A stretch of DNA of 51,197 bases from NCBI GenBank assembly GCA_904419875.1, contig CAJFTG010000011.1, positions 1 to 51,197 on the forward strand, given 5' to 3'. Under the pieces are notes generated by a model. The model searched no databases and was not told the DNA's origin. It worked only from the letters and a program-made list of their open reading frames with translations. The stretch is from Candidatus Avimonas caecicola (GTDB taxonomy: Bacteria > Bacillota > Clostridia > Oscillospirales > Acutalibacteraceae). Below are positions 42,397 to 51,104 of this stretch, one piece after another. Positions within the stretch are counted from its first letter, which is position 1. Every line of letters starts with the position of its first letter. A program made the position numbers and the translations under genes.

Positions 42397-44148
42397 CTAT
42401 TTCTGCACCCGCTTCTGCGCCCGCGCACGGGGTATGGTATCCGCCGTGCCGGCCTGTCCACCGGGAAGCGTTTCCCCGTCCTGCGCCGTCTGCCGGGCCT
42501 GGAGTTCCCGGATCAGCCCTTCGCGCTCGGCAACCGCCCCCTTGGGCAGCCGCTGCAGATACTGGATTCCGTCGATCACCCCCTTGTCCAGGAGCTTGTC
42601 CAGCATCTGAACCGTCTGGGTCTCGTTCCACAAAATCGAACCGCCCACGTCCACCCGGGTGGAGATCAGCAGATCCCGGTACCGCTCCGCCCGGAAGGGA
42701 AAATACCACGTCCCGCTCTCGTCCTCGATTTTAAGCTGCCGGTCGCCGTACAGCATCACCCAGAACTCCGCCCAGATGCGGGCCGTATCCTCGCAAAAGC
42801 TGTAAAACCGTTCCTGAACCGGCTGCAGCGGCAGGGTTGCCGCCTCCCGCAGCGCCAGGATGGCCGAGGTGTTGTTCGGCTGCATGTCACCCAGCGCCGC
42901 TTCATTGGCGCCCGCCTGGTCAAGGGTGTGGCGGATCATGCTGTCGATCAGCGCTTCAAACGGCGACCCTCCCGGCGGGGCGACATACCGCACCGCGCCC
43001 GCCGCCTCCTCCGCGCTGCCGTAGATGCGGAGAATCTGTCCGGGATCGTTGGTCACCTCACCCGGCACCACATCCCCGTTGACAAGCATCAGCGGCATCC
43101 CGGTCATCATTGCCGACCAGACATCGGCGGTCAGCATCCGGTTAATGGCGATCTGGTTCGGGATAAGGTAGGTGATCTCGCTGTCCCCATACGCGCAGCC
43201 CCGTCGGGGCTCCCAGCCGAATTTCGCCAGCGGATACAGCCGAATGCCCGTGTTCCAGGTGCGGCGGACGACCGCGTCGCCGCAGACCCGCACCGCCAGC
43301 ACCGCCGTGTTTCCCTGCGCGTCCCGCTCCTTCCAGAAGCGGGTGAGCACCGTTGTCCTCTGCTCTTCCTCCGTCTCGCCCGCCGGCGCCAGGGGGGCGG
43401 CCTCCTCCGCCCGGATCCGCCCCAGCTCCGACGGCTCGGCGCCGTTGCGCCGGGCCTCCTCCCGGACCTCGGCGACGCTTTTCCGCTGCGCGATCAGGAT
43501 GTACGGCTGCGCCTGGAGGTCGTCCAGGCCGGGGTCGCCGAAATAGACGTTTTCGATTTCCAGCGTCTCACAGACAATATCCCCCGTGACCGGCGTCCCC
43601 TTTCGGCCTCCGGCGTACAGCCCTGTCCGCACCTGCGGATCCCAATAGGTATACAAAAGGCCGGTGCCGCTCTGGTAGGCGTCCCGCAGGACCCGCCCCT
43701 TCAGATCGTCGAACTTCACCCGCTCCGCCGTCACCCCGAAATAGTCGGAGAGCGCCGACATCACCAGATTAATCTCCTCGTTTCCCGGAAGCCCTCCATC
43801 CGGCGCCGCGTAGCCGCCGCCCGCCGCCGTTTTCCGCAGAAGCCGCACCGCCTCCTTGTCTCCCAGCGTGTTCGGCACCCCCTCGGCCGTATATCTCACC
43901 GTCAGCGGGCTTCCCCCAATGACCGCCATCTTGTAATCCCCGATCCGCTTGATCACGTTATACCGTGCCAGCGGCCGGTCGCTCCCGCAGTTGGCGCCGT
44001 ACCACTGGTCGCCGGCGAAAAACCGCTCGTTCATCCGGTTCTGTTCATACATCCCCCGGACGCCCATCCCCTGCTTGTACCGCACGCCCCGCCGGTACTC
44101 CTCGGCGATTTCCGCCGGGTCGTCCGGCCTTCGCTGTCGTATCGCCAT
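42397..44148 (-). CDS. Phage portal protein
   Basis: A 583-residue portal subunit, expected to form the dodecameric ring through which DNA is packed. It starts with a basic segment and MYEQNRMNERFFAGDQWYG, followed by RPLARYNVIKRIGDYKMAVIGG, PFEALIDSMIRHTLDQAGANEAALGDM (clip/wing region) and IWNETQTVQMLDKLL; length and motifs fit portals of siphovirus/podovirus type. It ends in a basic tail (RARAQKRVQK). Six bases separate it from the small gene upstream. Confidence 0.88.
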   Translation of the reverse strand: MAIRQRRPDDPAEIAEEYRRGVRYKQGMGVRGMYEQNRMNERFFAGDQWYGANCGSDRPLARYNVIKRIGDYKMAVIGGSPLTVRYTAEGVPNTLGDKEAVRLLRKTAAGGGYAAPDGGLPGNEEINLVMSALSDYFGVTAERVKFDDLKGRVLRDAYQSGTGLLYTYWDPQVRTGLYAGGRKGTPVTGDIVCETLEIENVYFGDPGLDDLQAQPYILIAQRKSVAEVREEARRNGAEPSELGRIRAEEAAPLAPAGETEEEQRTTVLTRFWKERDAQGNTAVLAVRVCGDAVVRRTWNTGIRLYPLAKFGWEPRRGCAYGDSEITYLIPNQIAINRMLTADVWSAMMTGMPLMLVNGDVVPGEVTNDPGQILRIYGSAEEAAGAVRYVAPPGGSPFEALIDSMIRHTLDQAGANEAALGDMQPNNTSAILALREAATLPLQPVQERFYSFCEDTARIWAEFWVMLYGDRQLKIEDESGTWYFPFRAERYRDLLISTRVDVGGSILWNETQTVQMLDKLLDKGVIDGIQYLQRLPKGAVAEREGLIRELQARQTAQDGETLPGGQAGTADTIPRARAQKRVQK

Positions 44149-44154
44149 CGTTTT

Positions 44155-44493
44155 CTACCGCTCCCTTCCCTTGCCGTTCGTCCGGCGCTTTTCCCCCGGC
44201 ACGGGCCGCTCCGTCCCGTCGTAAAGAAAGAAGTTGCGCAGCTGCGCCGCCTGCCGGGACGCTTCTTCCCGGCTTCCGCCCGCAGCCGCCCCTCCCTTTT
44301 CCCGCTTCGGGGAAGGGGCCTTCCCCGGCTTTTCTTCCCCGTATCCCCGGCTTCTTCGCCGCTCTTCCCGGCGGCCGTTTTTTCGCGCCGTCAATCGCTC
44401 CGTATACCGCCCGGCGGCAAACGCGGCGGCCACCGCCGCCAGAACACACGCCGTCACCGCCGCAAACAGCGCCGTCAGACCCGCTGCTGTCAT
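44155..44493 (-). CDS. Small membrane protein in the phage block
   Basis: A 112-residue protein with one N-terminal hydrophobic segment (residues 3-27, GLTALFAAVTACVLAAVAAAFAAG) followed by a strongly basic and Gly/Ala-rich tail. It sits between the large terminase and the portal genes in the same direction, 45 and 6 bases away. A single-span protein with a basic tail could be holin-like or membrane-anchoring, but no family match is seen. GGAGG lies upstream. Confidence 0.6.
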   Translation of the reverse strand: MTAAGLTALFAAVTACVLAAVAAAFAAGRYTERLTARKNGRREERRRSRGYGEEKPGKAPSPKREKGGAAAGGSREEASRQAAQLRNFFLYDGTERPVPGEKRRTNGKGRER

Positions 44494-44538
44494 TTTCCTC
44501 CCATCCTTTCCGCACTCTCCTGTCGTATGGCCCGCCGC

Positions 44539-46041
44539 CTATCCCCCGTCCCATCCGCCGGCGAGGTCGGCGGCCCGCACCCCTCCCCCGGCCCGGAGCC
44601 GCCGCGCCGGCCTCCCCCCTTCGGAGGACCGCGCCGGGCGGATGTCCTCCATCGCGTACCGCATGGCGTCCATCAGATGGTTGTCGGAGTCCCGCGGACG
44701 GTTGAGAGCTCCTCCGCCGGGTTCGGTTTCCCAGGCATAGGCCGCCAGCTCCGCCGCCGTATGGACGCACCGGGGATGGACGACCATCCGGTATTCCTGC
44801 AGCCGGGCGATCCCGTTGCGCACGCTGTCCGGCCCCTTTGCCGCCGGGACAATCCGGGAAATCCCCAGCCGCCGCAGGTCCTCGTTGCTCTTCGGTTCGG
44901 CCGCGTCCGCGCGGATGCGCTCCTTTGCATATCCCTTTTCCCGGATCATCGCTGCAATCGCGTCGTTGAGCATCCGCGTCTCATAATGCTCATCGTAGAC
45001 ATACAGCGTCTTTCTCTCCGGATACACGGCCATAGCCACAAAAGCAGTCGGGTCGTTGGTATATCCGTAATCCAGCCCGAACACATGCCGACACCCTTCC
45101 GCCGGGAGGGGAAGCGCAAAGGGCTCCACCGCCCAGTTTTCGAACACCAGGCCCTCCTCGGTCCCCCAGTTGCCCAGACCCGCCACCTCGTATTTGCGGG
45201 GATTTTCCCGCCGCATCCGCTCAAAAACCGCCCGGTCGGCATCGTCGAGGAATTCGTTGACCCGGTAGGTGGTGGTCAGCGTGAATACCCGTTCGTCCTC
45301 CCGGTCGAAAAACCGGCTCTTCAGCCAGTGCCGCCCGCTCCAGGGATTGAAGGTCAGGGTTGTCTGCTTGAAAAGCGGCGGCGGCACCTCGCCGCGGGGG
45401 ACCGACAGGTCCAGCTTGTCAAACGCCGCCTCCGATTCCAGCTCGAACGCTTCTTCAATCCACACCCAGCACAAACAGCCCCTTTCCACCGTCACGGAGG
45501 CCAGCTTGTCGGGATTGTCAAAGCCGCGGAACAGGATTTTCTGCCCGGTCGGCCGGTAGGTAAGCTCCAGCGGCGTCCTTGCCGCCTGCCACAAATGCTC
45601 CACCTGCAGCCGCCGGATCGCCCAGAGCAGCTGGGCAAAGCAGCTGTCCCGCAGCGTGGCGTATACCGCCCGCACCACCAGCAGGTTTGCCTGCGGATGC
45701 TTCATCAGGTGGACGATATACCACAGCGCCGCCGTCGCGCTTTTTTTGCTTCCCTTGCCGCCCTTGACCACCCGATACCGCCGCCGGCAGTACCAGAAAT
45801 CCCGGTATCCCCGGCCGACCACCGCCGGCAGATACACCCGCCGCCTCTCCCCGTCTTTCTCCCTCCCTTCCCGGCCTTTCCTCTTTTCGCTCTCGTGCTT
45901 CCCTTCCCTTTCTTGCTTTTCTTCCCATCCTTCCCTTCCCGCCTTCTCTTCCCTCGCCTTCCCCACCTTCTCCACCTTCTCCACCCTCCCCGTCCTCTCC
46001 GTCCTTTCCTCCCGGCCCCCCGGCCGCCGGTTCCTTTTCAT
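44539..46041 (-). CDS. Terminase large subunit with charged N-terminal extension
   Basis: A 500-residue packaging motor. The ATPase has Walker A GGKGSKKS (94-101) and Walker B CWVWIEEAFE (about 191-200), then a coupling motif TLTFNPWS. The nuclease has Asp324 in FGLDYGYTNDPTA and a C-terminal acidic site in DSDNHLMDAMRYAMED, fitting the PBSX/Terminase_3 family. Unusually, the first 68 residues are almost all Arg, Lys, Glu and Gly and are encoded by a purine-rich 9-bp repeat tract (45841-46020). The catalytic family normally begins near residue 70. It overlaps terS by four bases (ATGA), so the extension is probably translated. Confidence 0.88.
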   Translation of the reverse strand: MKRNRRPGGREERTERTGRVEKVEKVGKAREEKAGREGWEEKQEREGKHESEKRKGREGREKDGERRRVYLPAVVGRGYRDFWYCRRRYRVVKGGKGSKKSATAALWYIVHLMKHPQANLLVVRAVYATLRDSCFAQLLWAIRRLQVEHLWQAARTPLELTYRPTGQKILFRGFDNPDKLASVTVERGCLCWVWIEEAFELESEAAFDKLDLSVPRGEVPPPLFKQTTLTFNPWSGRHWLKSRFFDREDERVFTLTTTYRVNEFLDDADRAVFERMRRENPRKYEVAGLGNWGTEEGLVFENWAVEPFALPLPAEGCRHVFGLDYGYTNDPTAFVAMAVYPERKTLYVYDEHYETRMLNDAIAAMIREKGYAKERIRADAAEPKSNEDLRRLGISRIVPAAKGPDSVRNGIARLQEYRMVVHPRCVHTAAELAAYAWETEPGGGALNRPRDSDNHLMDAMRYAMEDIRPARSSEGGRPARRLRAGGGVRAADLAGGWDGG

Positions 46042-46424
46042 TCCATGATCGCATCCTCCCCCTCAAAACGGACGGACGGCACCCCGTCCTCCTCCGGGCG
46101 GTCCGTATAACCAAAATGCACCTTCAGCCCGAACATCGGCAGCACCGGACTGCTTGAGCGGGCCAGCCCCTGCTCCATCAGCACAGCCCGGCACTCGGCG
46201 CACACCTCTTTGAGCGCCTCGCCCGCCCGCCGCCGGGAACTGCGCCCTCCCCGGCCGGCCTTCGCCTGCCGGACCGCCTCCCGGATGTCCGCCGGCTCCA
46301 CCTGCAGGCAGGCTGCCAGCCGCTCGACCGTCAGCGGAACCTTTCGTTCCGCCGCCGACCGCTTTGCCCTTTCAATCGCCTCATTCACCCGTTCCGGGTC
46401 TGTCAGCGCCGCCGGCAGCGTCAT
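46038..46424 (-). CDS. Terminase small subunit
   Basis: A 128-residue protein, first gene of the phage block. The N-terminal half is a helix-turn-helix-like region (DPERVNEAIERAKRSAAERKVPLTVERLAACLQVEPADIREAV) that would bind the packaging site. The C-terminal part (KEVCAECRAVLMEQGLARSSSPVLPMFGLKVHFGYTD) should contact the large subunit. GGAGGTGA lies 5 bases upstream of the ATG at 46424. The family is diverse; position before the large subunit with a four-base overlap makes the call good. Confidence 0.8.
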   Translation of the reverse strand: MTLPAALTDPERVNEAIERAKRSAAERKVPLTVERLAACLQVEPADIREAVRQAKAGRGGRSSRRRAGEALKEVCAECRAVLMEQGLARSSSPVLPMFGLKVHFGYTDRPEEDGVPSVRFEGEDAIME

Positions 46425-46509
46425 CCGCTCACCTCCCGTCATCCCGGCGCGGCGCCGGTTGATGAGGCTACCTTACCACACCGCCCCCGGTGAACGGCAA
46501 GTGATATGC

Positions 46510-46529
46510 AAAAAAATGGCGGCTCCGCC
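46510..46529 (-). terminator. Possible terminator upstream of the phage block
   Basis: GGCGG AG CCGCC on the minus strand is followed by ATTTTTTT. It would stop transcription entering the phage block from upstream, implying an internal promoter between it and terS. Confidence 0.4.
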
Positions 46530-47363
46530 TTTCGGCGCCGTCGGAGAACCTGTCCATTGTCTTCCTCTCACGCCGAAAAGTTAGCATTAACTAACCTCCG
46601 CAAAAACCTGCGCGGGGAACCCCCTCATCCAGTTCCTGCCGCATTGCCGGGAGGCCAGGCTGAAAGCCGCACGGCAACCGATACCGCCCGCCGCGGAGGG
46701 AACCGGGCTCCGGCCGCCCGCGCCCTCGGTGTGCTGGAGATCGCATCGCGGAATGGATAGAAGAAACCGCCCTCACCGTGTACGAAGCCGGTCGGTACGG
46801 TGCGCCCGCACCCGGATTCCCCGGCTCCCTCCGCCATCCGGCGGGAAGCGGCCTTCGGCATCCGGCCGGAGGGACGCGCGCCGGACGCCCTGCGGCCGTT
46901 CGGCCTCGTAAACCCGGCAGACCGCCAACCCTGCTCCCTGTTCGAAAGGCAGAAGCGCCGGATTCCGCGGCGGCCGCCGCAAGTCCTCCGCTTTCACCGG
47001 AAACGGGAAGCGCGGGTTCTCATTTGGCGAGGTCCGGCCGACCCCCGCTTTCTTTCGCCCTTCCATCGTTTTGGCTTCCATTGCCGCGGCAATTATGCCT
47101 CTTGACCAAGGCCCGATCATCGTGGAATTCCAGTTCGCCATCACCCAAAGCGGGATGGTCACGATGCTCCCGGATCAGGGAATCACGCAAAGGCATATCG
47201 GATATTTTGCGAATATACCGTCAATAACGGGCCGACGGGAAAAATATGACTGCGTCTTGACCGGTATCCAACCTCATGCCGAACGCCGGACCTTCTGAAA
47301 GCAAAGACGCCTCTTCCTCACCGGTCGGGCGGCTGAAAGCATGCGTGTTTCCAACGCCTGTTG

Positions 47364-47579
47364 TTATGTCCGCACCGCCCGCAGCCGCTTCCCGTCGGTC
47401 GCGGAACAGCGCCAAGCTGCGGATAGACCCTTTTTCGTCCGGAAAGCAGCGTGCGTTTCTAAAGGCAGATGCCTGTTTAAAACAGGAATGCCCAGGCGCT
47501 TGGCAATCTCCATCGTTTCCAAAGCCGTGTCCGTATATGCTCTGGCAATTTTCGAGTTGAAGTCACGAGGCGTTTGCTT
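47364..47579 (-). pseudogene. Protein-like fragment without start (71 residues)
   Basis: In one minus-strand frame the stretch reads KQTPRDFNSKIARAYTDTALE, then TMEIAKRLGIPVLNRHLPLE, with normal amino-acid composition and helical periodicity, and ends at a stop. It has no start codon or ribosome site and is cut off by a stop just upstream. The neighbouring frame (SKYGITHTIHLDESKRLVTST) could continue it if one frameshift is assumed. I do not recognise the family. Together this suggests the remains of one larger gene. Confidence 0.4.
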
Positions 47580-47812
47580 TCATCCAGGTGAATTGTATGC
47601 GTGATACCATATTTACTGGAAAGCTCTCGAAGCCGATCCCGCCATGCCGTCCGTTTGGCATGACGGCAGTTTGGGCGTCCCGATTGAGTACGGTATTCCA
47701 AACGCCGCCGTTACTTCCTCTCCTCCTGTCTCCCATAAATACCGACGCAGCGGCGCGGCCGGAAAACCGGACCGCGCCGCTGCGCTGCTTCTGAAAGCCC
47801 GGACGCGGGACA

Positions 47813-49525
47813 TCATTTCCCGCCCGAAGCCGCATTTCGTTTTTCCCTGCGCCGCCTGCGCAAAAAGGCGGCCGTTCTCTCCCCGATCAAGGCGACAGCG
47901 GCCATCAGCACGACCCACAGCCAGAACGCCATTTGATAACGCACTCCCCACGCCGCCCGGAAGCCCGTCATTGCATATTCCACCCCGGAACCCTCCGCAT
48001 TGCCGGATAAACCGCCCGGCGCAATGGCGTCCTCCTTTTCCTCCCCCGCTACATTCACCGCGGCCAGATAGGAGGTAACCCCGTCCACGGCTCCCAAATG
48101 GAAATACGCGACGCCTTCCTCGTCCAGAACGGCGGACTGCACCCGTTCCATCTCCCTGCCGACCGTTTTCTGGTACAGGGTAACGACCTGCCCCGCCTGA
48201 GAGGGATCGATCGGGACGGCCACCACCGCCGGCAGCGAAACGTCGCCGTCGAACTGCAGCCGATAGCTTTCTGCATCGCCGATCACCGCCTGCTGCTTCT
48301 CCGTGAGGGCCACGTTCGGGGAAACGGAAAGCGAAAGATTCAGATTGTCCTTTAAGCTCTCTGTGGTCAGCCGGCTGCAGTCCACGGCCCAAATAGTTCC
48401 TTCCTGAGTATGGAGGATCAGGCGCGCCGCCTTCCCCGCCAACGGCTGCAGATACTCCGCGGACACCTGCGGGGCGCCTTTACAATAAACGGTAAGCACG
48501 GCGGGAGAGGCCGCCGCACCGGCCGCCTGCTCCTCTTCCAGCCTCTGAGACAGCCATTCCAGCGGCTCCCGGGCGTCGCTCCAGCCCGCGGCGTCCTCCA
48601 TCACGGCCGTCACAGCGGCCGTATACTTTGCCGTCGCCGTCCCCTCCTGCGCCCGTTCCACCCGAACATAAACCGTGGCGCTGGAGGTCGCCGTCACGCT
48701 TTCCTCTATAACGAGCGCTTCCTCCCCCTGCTGCTGCGTCTGGGTGGCAAAAACGCTTTCCGGTTTCTCATCCTCGGAAAGCAGCGCGGCTTCCGGGAAA
48801 CCGGGCACGTCCCGCCGGATACCCCCGGCGATCACGCTGCGGTGCCATTGCGCCCCGGTATAATACACCTCGGCCAAACGGACACAGCCGGCAAAGGCGT
48901 TTCTGCCTACGGCGGTGATCTTTTTGGAAAGCGCCGCGCTGACAAGCGACGTACAGCCGGCAAAAGTCTCTCCCGGCAGAACGGCAATCCGCGCCGCTAT
49001 GCTCGCCTGCATCAGGCGGGTGCAATCCGCAAAGACGGCCAGCCCCATTGTGGTCACCGAAGAAGGGACGCTGACGCTCACCAGCGACGTGCAGCCGGCA
49101 AAAGCCCGCTTGCCCAGCGACACAAGGGCGGACGGCAGCTTGAGCGCCAGCAGGGCCCCGCATCCTTCAAAGGCCCGTTCGCCGATCGTTTCCACGCCGC
49201 TCCCGACCGTCAGCAGCGCCAGATTGGCACAGCCGGCAAAGGCATAGTCGCCGACAGACGTCACCTCCCCGCCAATAACCACTGAAACAATCTGTTCCCG
49301 GCTGTCGTGCCAGGGGGGAGGATTCTCCTCGCTGTAATCGTCCATCCCGCCGTTCCCCTCGACGGTCAGAACGCCATCAGCCAATGTCCAGGTCAACTCC
49401 CCGCCGCCGCGGCTTTCCTCCGCCAGGGAGGCAGGGGCAGCGCCGATCAGCAGCACAGCGGCAGCCAGTGCCGCCAGCCCACGGCGCAGAATTCCAAACC
49501 AAACCGTTCCTTTTTTATTTTCCAT
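47813..49525 (-). CDS. Leucine-rich-repeat (BspA-like) surface protein
   Basis: A 570-residue exported protein. A signal peptide covers about 1-35 (RRGLAALAAAVLLIGAAPASLA). About 85-225 hold five or six LRR_5/BspA-type repeats of about 22 residues (YAFAGCANLALLTVGSGVETIG; RAFEGCGALLALKLPSALVSLG; FAGCTSLVSVSVPSSVTTMG). A Ser/Thr-rich middle and a beta-rich region follow. Near the C-terminus a membrane helix (about 534-553, MAFWLWVVLMAAVALIG) and a basic tail anchor it. There is no LPXTG motif. GGAGG precedes the ATG. Such proteins mediate adhesion or binding in gut bacteria; ligand unknown. Four 11-bp direct repeats lie upstream. Confidence 0.85.
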   Translation of the reverse strand: MENKKGTVWFGILRRGLAALAAAVLLIGAAPASLAEESRGGGELTWTLADGVLTVEGNGGMDDYSEENPPPWHDSREQIVSVVIGGEVTSVGDYAFAGCANLALLTVGSGVETIGERAFEGCGALLALKLPSALVSLGKRAFAGCTSLVSVSVPSSVTTMGLAVFADCTRLMQASIAARIAVLPGETFAGCTSLVSAALSKKITAVGRNAFAGCVRLAEVYYTGAQWHRSVIAGGIRRDVPGFPEAALLSEDEKPESVFATQTQQQGEEALVIEESVTATSSATVYVRVERAQEGTATAKYTAAVTAVMEDAAGWSDAREPLEWLSQRLEEEQAAGAAASPAVLTVYCKGAPQVSAEYLQPLAGKAARLILHTQEGTIWAVDCSRLTTESLKDNLNLSLSVSPNVALTEKQQAVIGDAESYRLQFDGDVSLPAVVAVPIDPSQAGQVVTLYQKTVGREMERVQSAVLDEEGVAYFHLGAVDGVTSYLAAVNVAGEEKEDAIAPGGLSGNAEGSGVEYAMTGFRAAWGVRYQMAFWLWVVLMAAVALIGERTAAFLRRRRREKRNAASGGK

Positions 49526-49667
49526 TCACTGCCTCCAAAGCGCTCGCCGGAAACCGGGCGGCCAAAGGTCCCGCCCGGGACCCGCCGCGCCGCCGGCCTT
49601 TCCAAAACCGATCCCGGATAGAACTGCCTTTCCATTGCGGCGCGTTTAAGCGAAAAATCTCTGTTCT

Positions 49668-49710
49668 GCGCTTAACTTGCACTTAAATAGCGCTTAAACT
49701 GCACTTAACT
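49668..49710. repeat. Four 11-bp direct repeats upstream of the LRR gene
   Basis: GCGCTTAACTT, GCACTTAAATA, GCGCTTAAACT and GCACTTAACT follow each other directly. Read on the minus strand they give GCAGTTAAG-like units at 11- and 21/22-base spacing, the period used by LytTR-type regulators. They lie about 145 bases upstream of the LRR start. Confidence 0.6.
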
Positions 49711-50600
49711 GCACAGGGCTGCATTGCCCTGTTCCGTCCGCACCGCTCCCTGTGTGGCGGTATTTTTCTATTTTGCCCTATAAACCGGGATATTGTCAAG
49801 TCAGATTTTCCAATTTTTTTATTTCCGCCGTCAATACCCACCGCCTCACCGGGAAGATATGTCTCAAGACAGAGGATAACCGGCCGCCGGCTTCCCCTTC
49901 TCTTCGGCGGCCCCGCGCACCCCTGGCAAACCGGCCGTACTCCATCCAAACCGCCGTTCGTCCCGTTATGCTCAGGCTTTGAAAGCCCCATTCCAGCTCC
50001 GCTTCCCCCTGTAAATGACGAGGCAGGAGCATCCCGCTCAAAAATCCGTCCAGCGCTTTGGGTACATCCACCCTTTCCTGCGGGACGGCTTGCACAACAA
50101 ATCCCTTGCCCGGGCTCTCTTCGCCCCCGCTTTGGCAACGATCGTCGATGATGAACCGATGAACGCCAATTCCTCCATATTCCTCTGCGGTATGCCCGGG
50201 CTCCCCCGGCGGGCAAGAGGAATACACGCCTTTTTCTGCTTGAAAAAGGCGCCGGGCCGTGTTATCATGGCCGGAGGCTCGTCCAGATGCTTCGCCGGCC
50301 TCGTTGGATGCCGTTTCCCCATCATAAAAACTCCCTCGCTCCTGCCGGGAAGGAATTGGCTGCGTGCAGGGCTACGGCGCGGCGGGGGCTCCCTCCCGCC
50401 GCGTGAGAACGCCGCTCCGGTCAGTCCGACCCCCAAAAAGGCGCGTTACCCTTTGTCCGCCCGGCACAGCAAAAGCAGAAGCAATCGGAACAGGAATAGC
50501 CGGTCTTATACCAGAAAGGTCGTACGCACCCGATTGTCGGCCTTTTTTCTACAATAAAAGACCGTTTACATAACAGTCTGGTTCCCAAACCGTGTATAAA
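49711..50600. other. Gap with no intact gene
   Basis: Overlapping minus-strand open frames exist at 49796-50436 but each covers only part of the stretch, none has a convincing ribosome site or a known family, and they change frame repeatedly. This may be a decayed gene. The right end becomes AT-rich and carries the regulatory region of the XRE gene. Confidence 0.5.
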
Positions 50601-50612
50601 CCGTATATACGG
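50601..50612. promoter_or_regulatory. Perfect 12-bp palindrome, candidate XRE operator
   Basis: CCGTATATACGG lies 10 bases upstream of a likely -10 (TATAGT, 50622-50627) of the XRE gene. A related half-site (CCGTGTATA) precedes it. The position fits autorepression. Confidence 0.55.
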
Positions 50613-50644
50613 AATTACAATTATAGTATTAAAGGAGCAAAGCA

Positions 50645-50914
50645 GTGGATAAAAAGGCGGTTGGCCGGCGAATTAAGCAACTGAGAAAACAAAAGGGACT
50701 CACACAGGAGGAAATTGCCGAACTTCTGGGCCTTTCTACCACTTATTACGCCGCTGTCGAGCAGGGCACAAGCTTTCCCAGGCTTGACAATCTGGTTGCT
50801 ATTATTAACTGCATTGGAGCCTCTGCAGATCAAATCTTTATGGATGTGATTGATCACGCTTATCCGGCCAGAAGCTCCGAACTGGAAGAAAAAAATGAAA
50901 GCATTGCCCGCTGA
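50645..50914 (+). CDS. XRE-family HTH regulator, possibly frameshifted
   Basis: An 89-residue protein beginning at GTG with AAAGGAG 7 bases upstream. Residues 5-62 form the Cro/C1-type HTH (RRIKQLRKQKGLTQEEIAELLGLSTTYYAAVEQGTSFPRLDNLVAIINCIG). The reading then runs through SELEEK into a run of seven A (50889-50895) and stops 20 bases later. The adjacent frame continues with a C-terminus of the kind seen in related regulators, so this may be a broken or slippage-expressed gene. Confidence 0.82.
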   Translation: MDKKAVGRRIKQLRKQKGLTQEEIAELLGLSTTYYAAVEQGTSFPRLDNLVAIINCIGASADQIFMDVIDHAYPARSSELEEKNESIAR

Positions 50915-51002
50915 GGAGCGACGGCGGATTTTGAACGTCGTCGAAACCATGGTGAAAGACGCAGCGCGGCAATACGAAACCGGAAACCAGCCGCCAGTAT
51001 AA
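50895..51002 (+). CDS. 35-residue frame overlapping the XRE gene (probable displaced C-terminus)
   Basis: Begins ATG right after the A run and reads MKALPAEERRRILNVVETMV, then KDAARQYETGNQPPV. LPxEERRRILNVVExMVKDA strongly resembles the C-terminal tail of clostridial XRE regulators. Removing one A from the run of seven would join it to the upstream frame as ELEEKMKALPAEERRRIL, giving one protein of about 118 residues. It has no ribosome site of its own. Confidence 0.55.
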   Translation: MKALPAEERRRILNVVETMVKDAARQYETGNQPPV

Positions 51003-51029
51003 GGCTGGTTTCCGGTTGCCGTCTTTTTT
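50978..51029 (+). terminator. Terminator of the XRE gene
   Basis: A 15-base stem (AACCGGAAACCAGCC with its complement at 51003-51017) overlaps the end of the small frame and leads to TTTTTT at 51024-51029. Confidence 0.88.
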
Positions 51030-51075
51030 GTCAACGTCGTTATCCTCCCCCCGCCCCCGGAACGCGGAGCGGTAA

Positions 51076-51104
51076 TGGACAAGGTCGGTTTCCTGTGTTA
51101 TAAT
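51076..51104 (+). promoter_or_regulatory. Strong promoter at the right edge
   Basis: TGGACA (51076-51081), 17 bases, then a perfect TATAAT (51099-51104). No coding frame follows within the window, but a hairpin does. Confidence 0.8.

Larger units (their letters stand above)
46425..47812. other. 1.4-kb gap upstream of the phage block, decayed sequence
   Basis: No intact gene of credible composition is present. A short inverted repeat GTTAG/CTAAC (46580-46595) and a minus-strand hairpin with a T run (46510-46529) lie nearest the phage block. Between about 47100 and 47600 the minus strand has protein-like but broken frames, one of them listed separately. Confidence 0.6.

Noticed and set aside
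42319-46110. 1263-codon plus-strand frame opposite portal and terminase
   Set aside because: Antisense shadow of well-recognised phage genes, despite its length.
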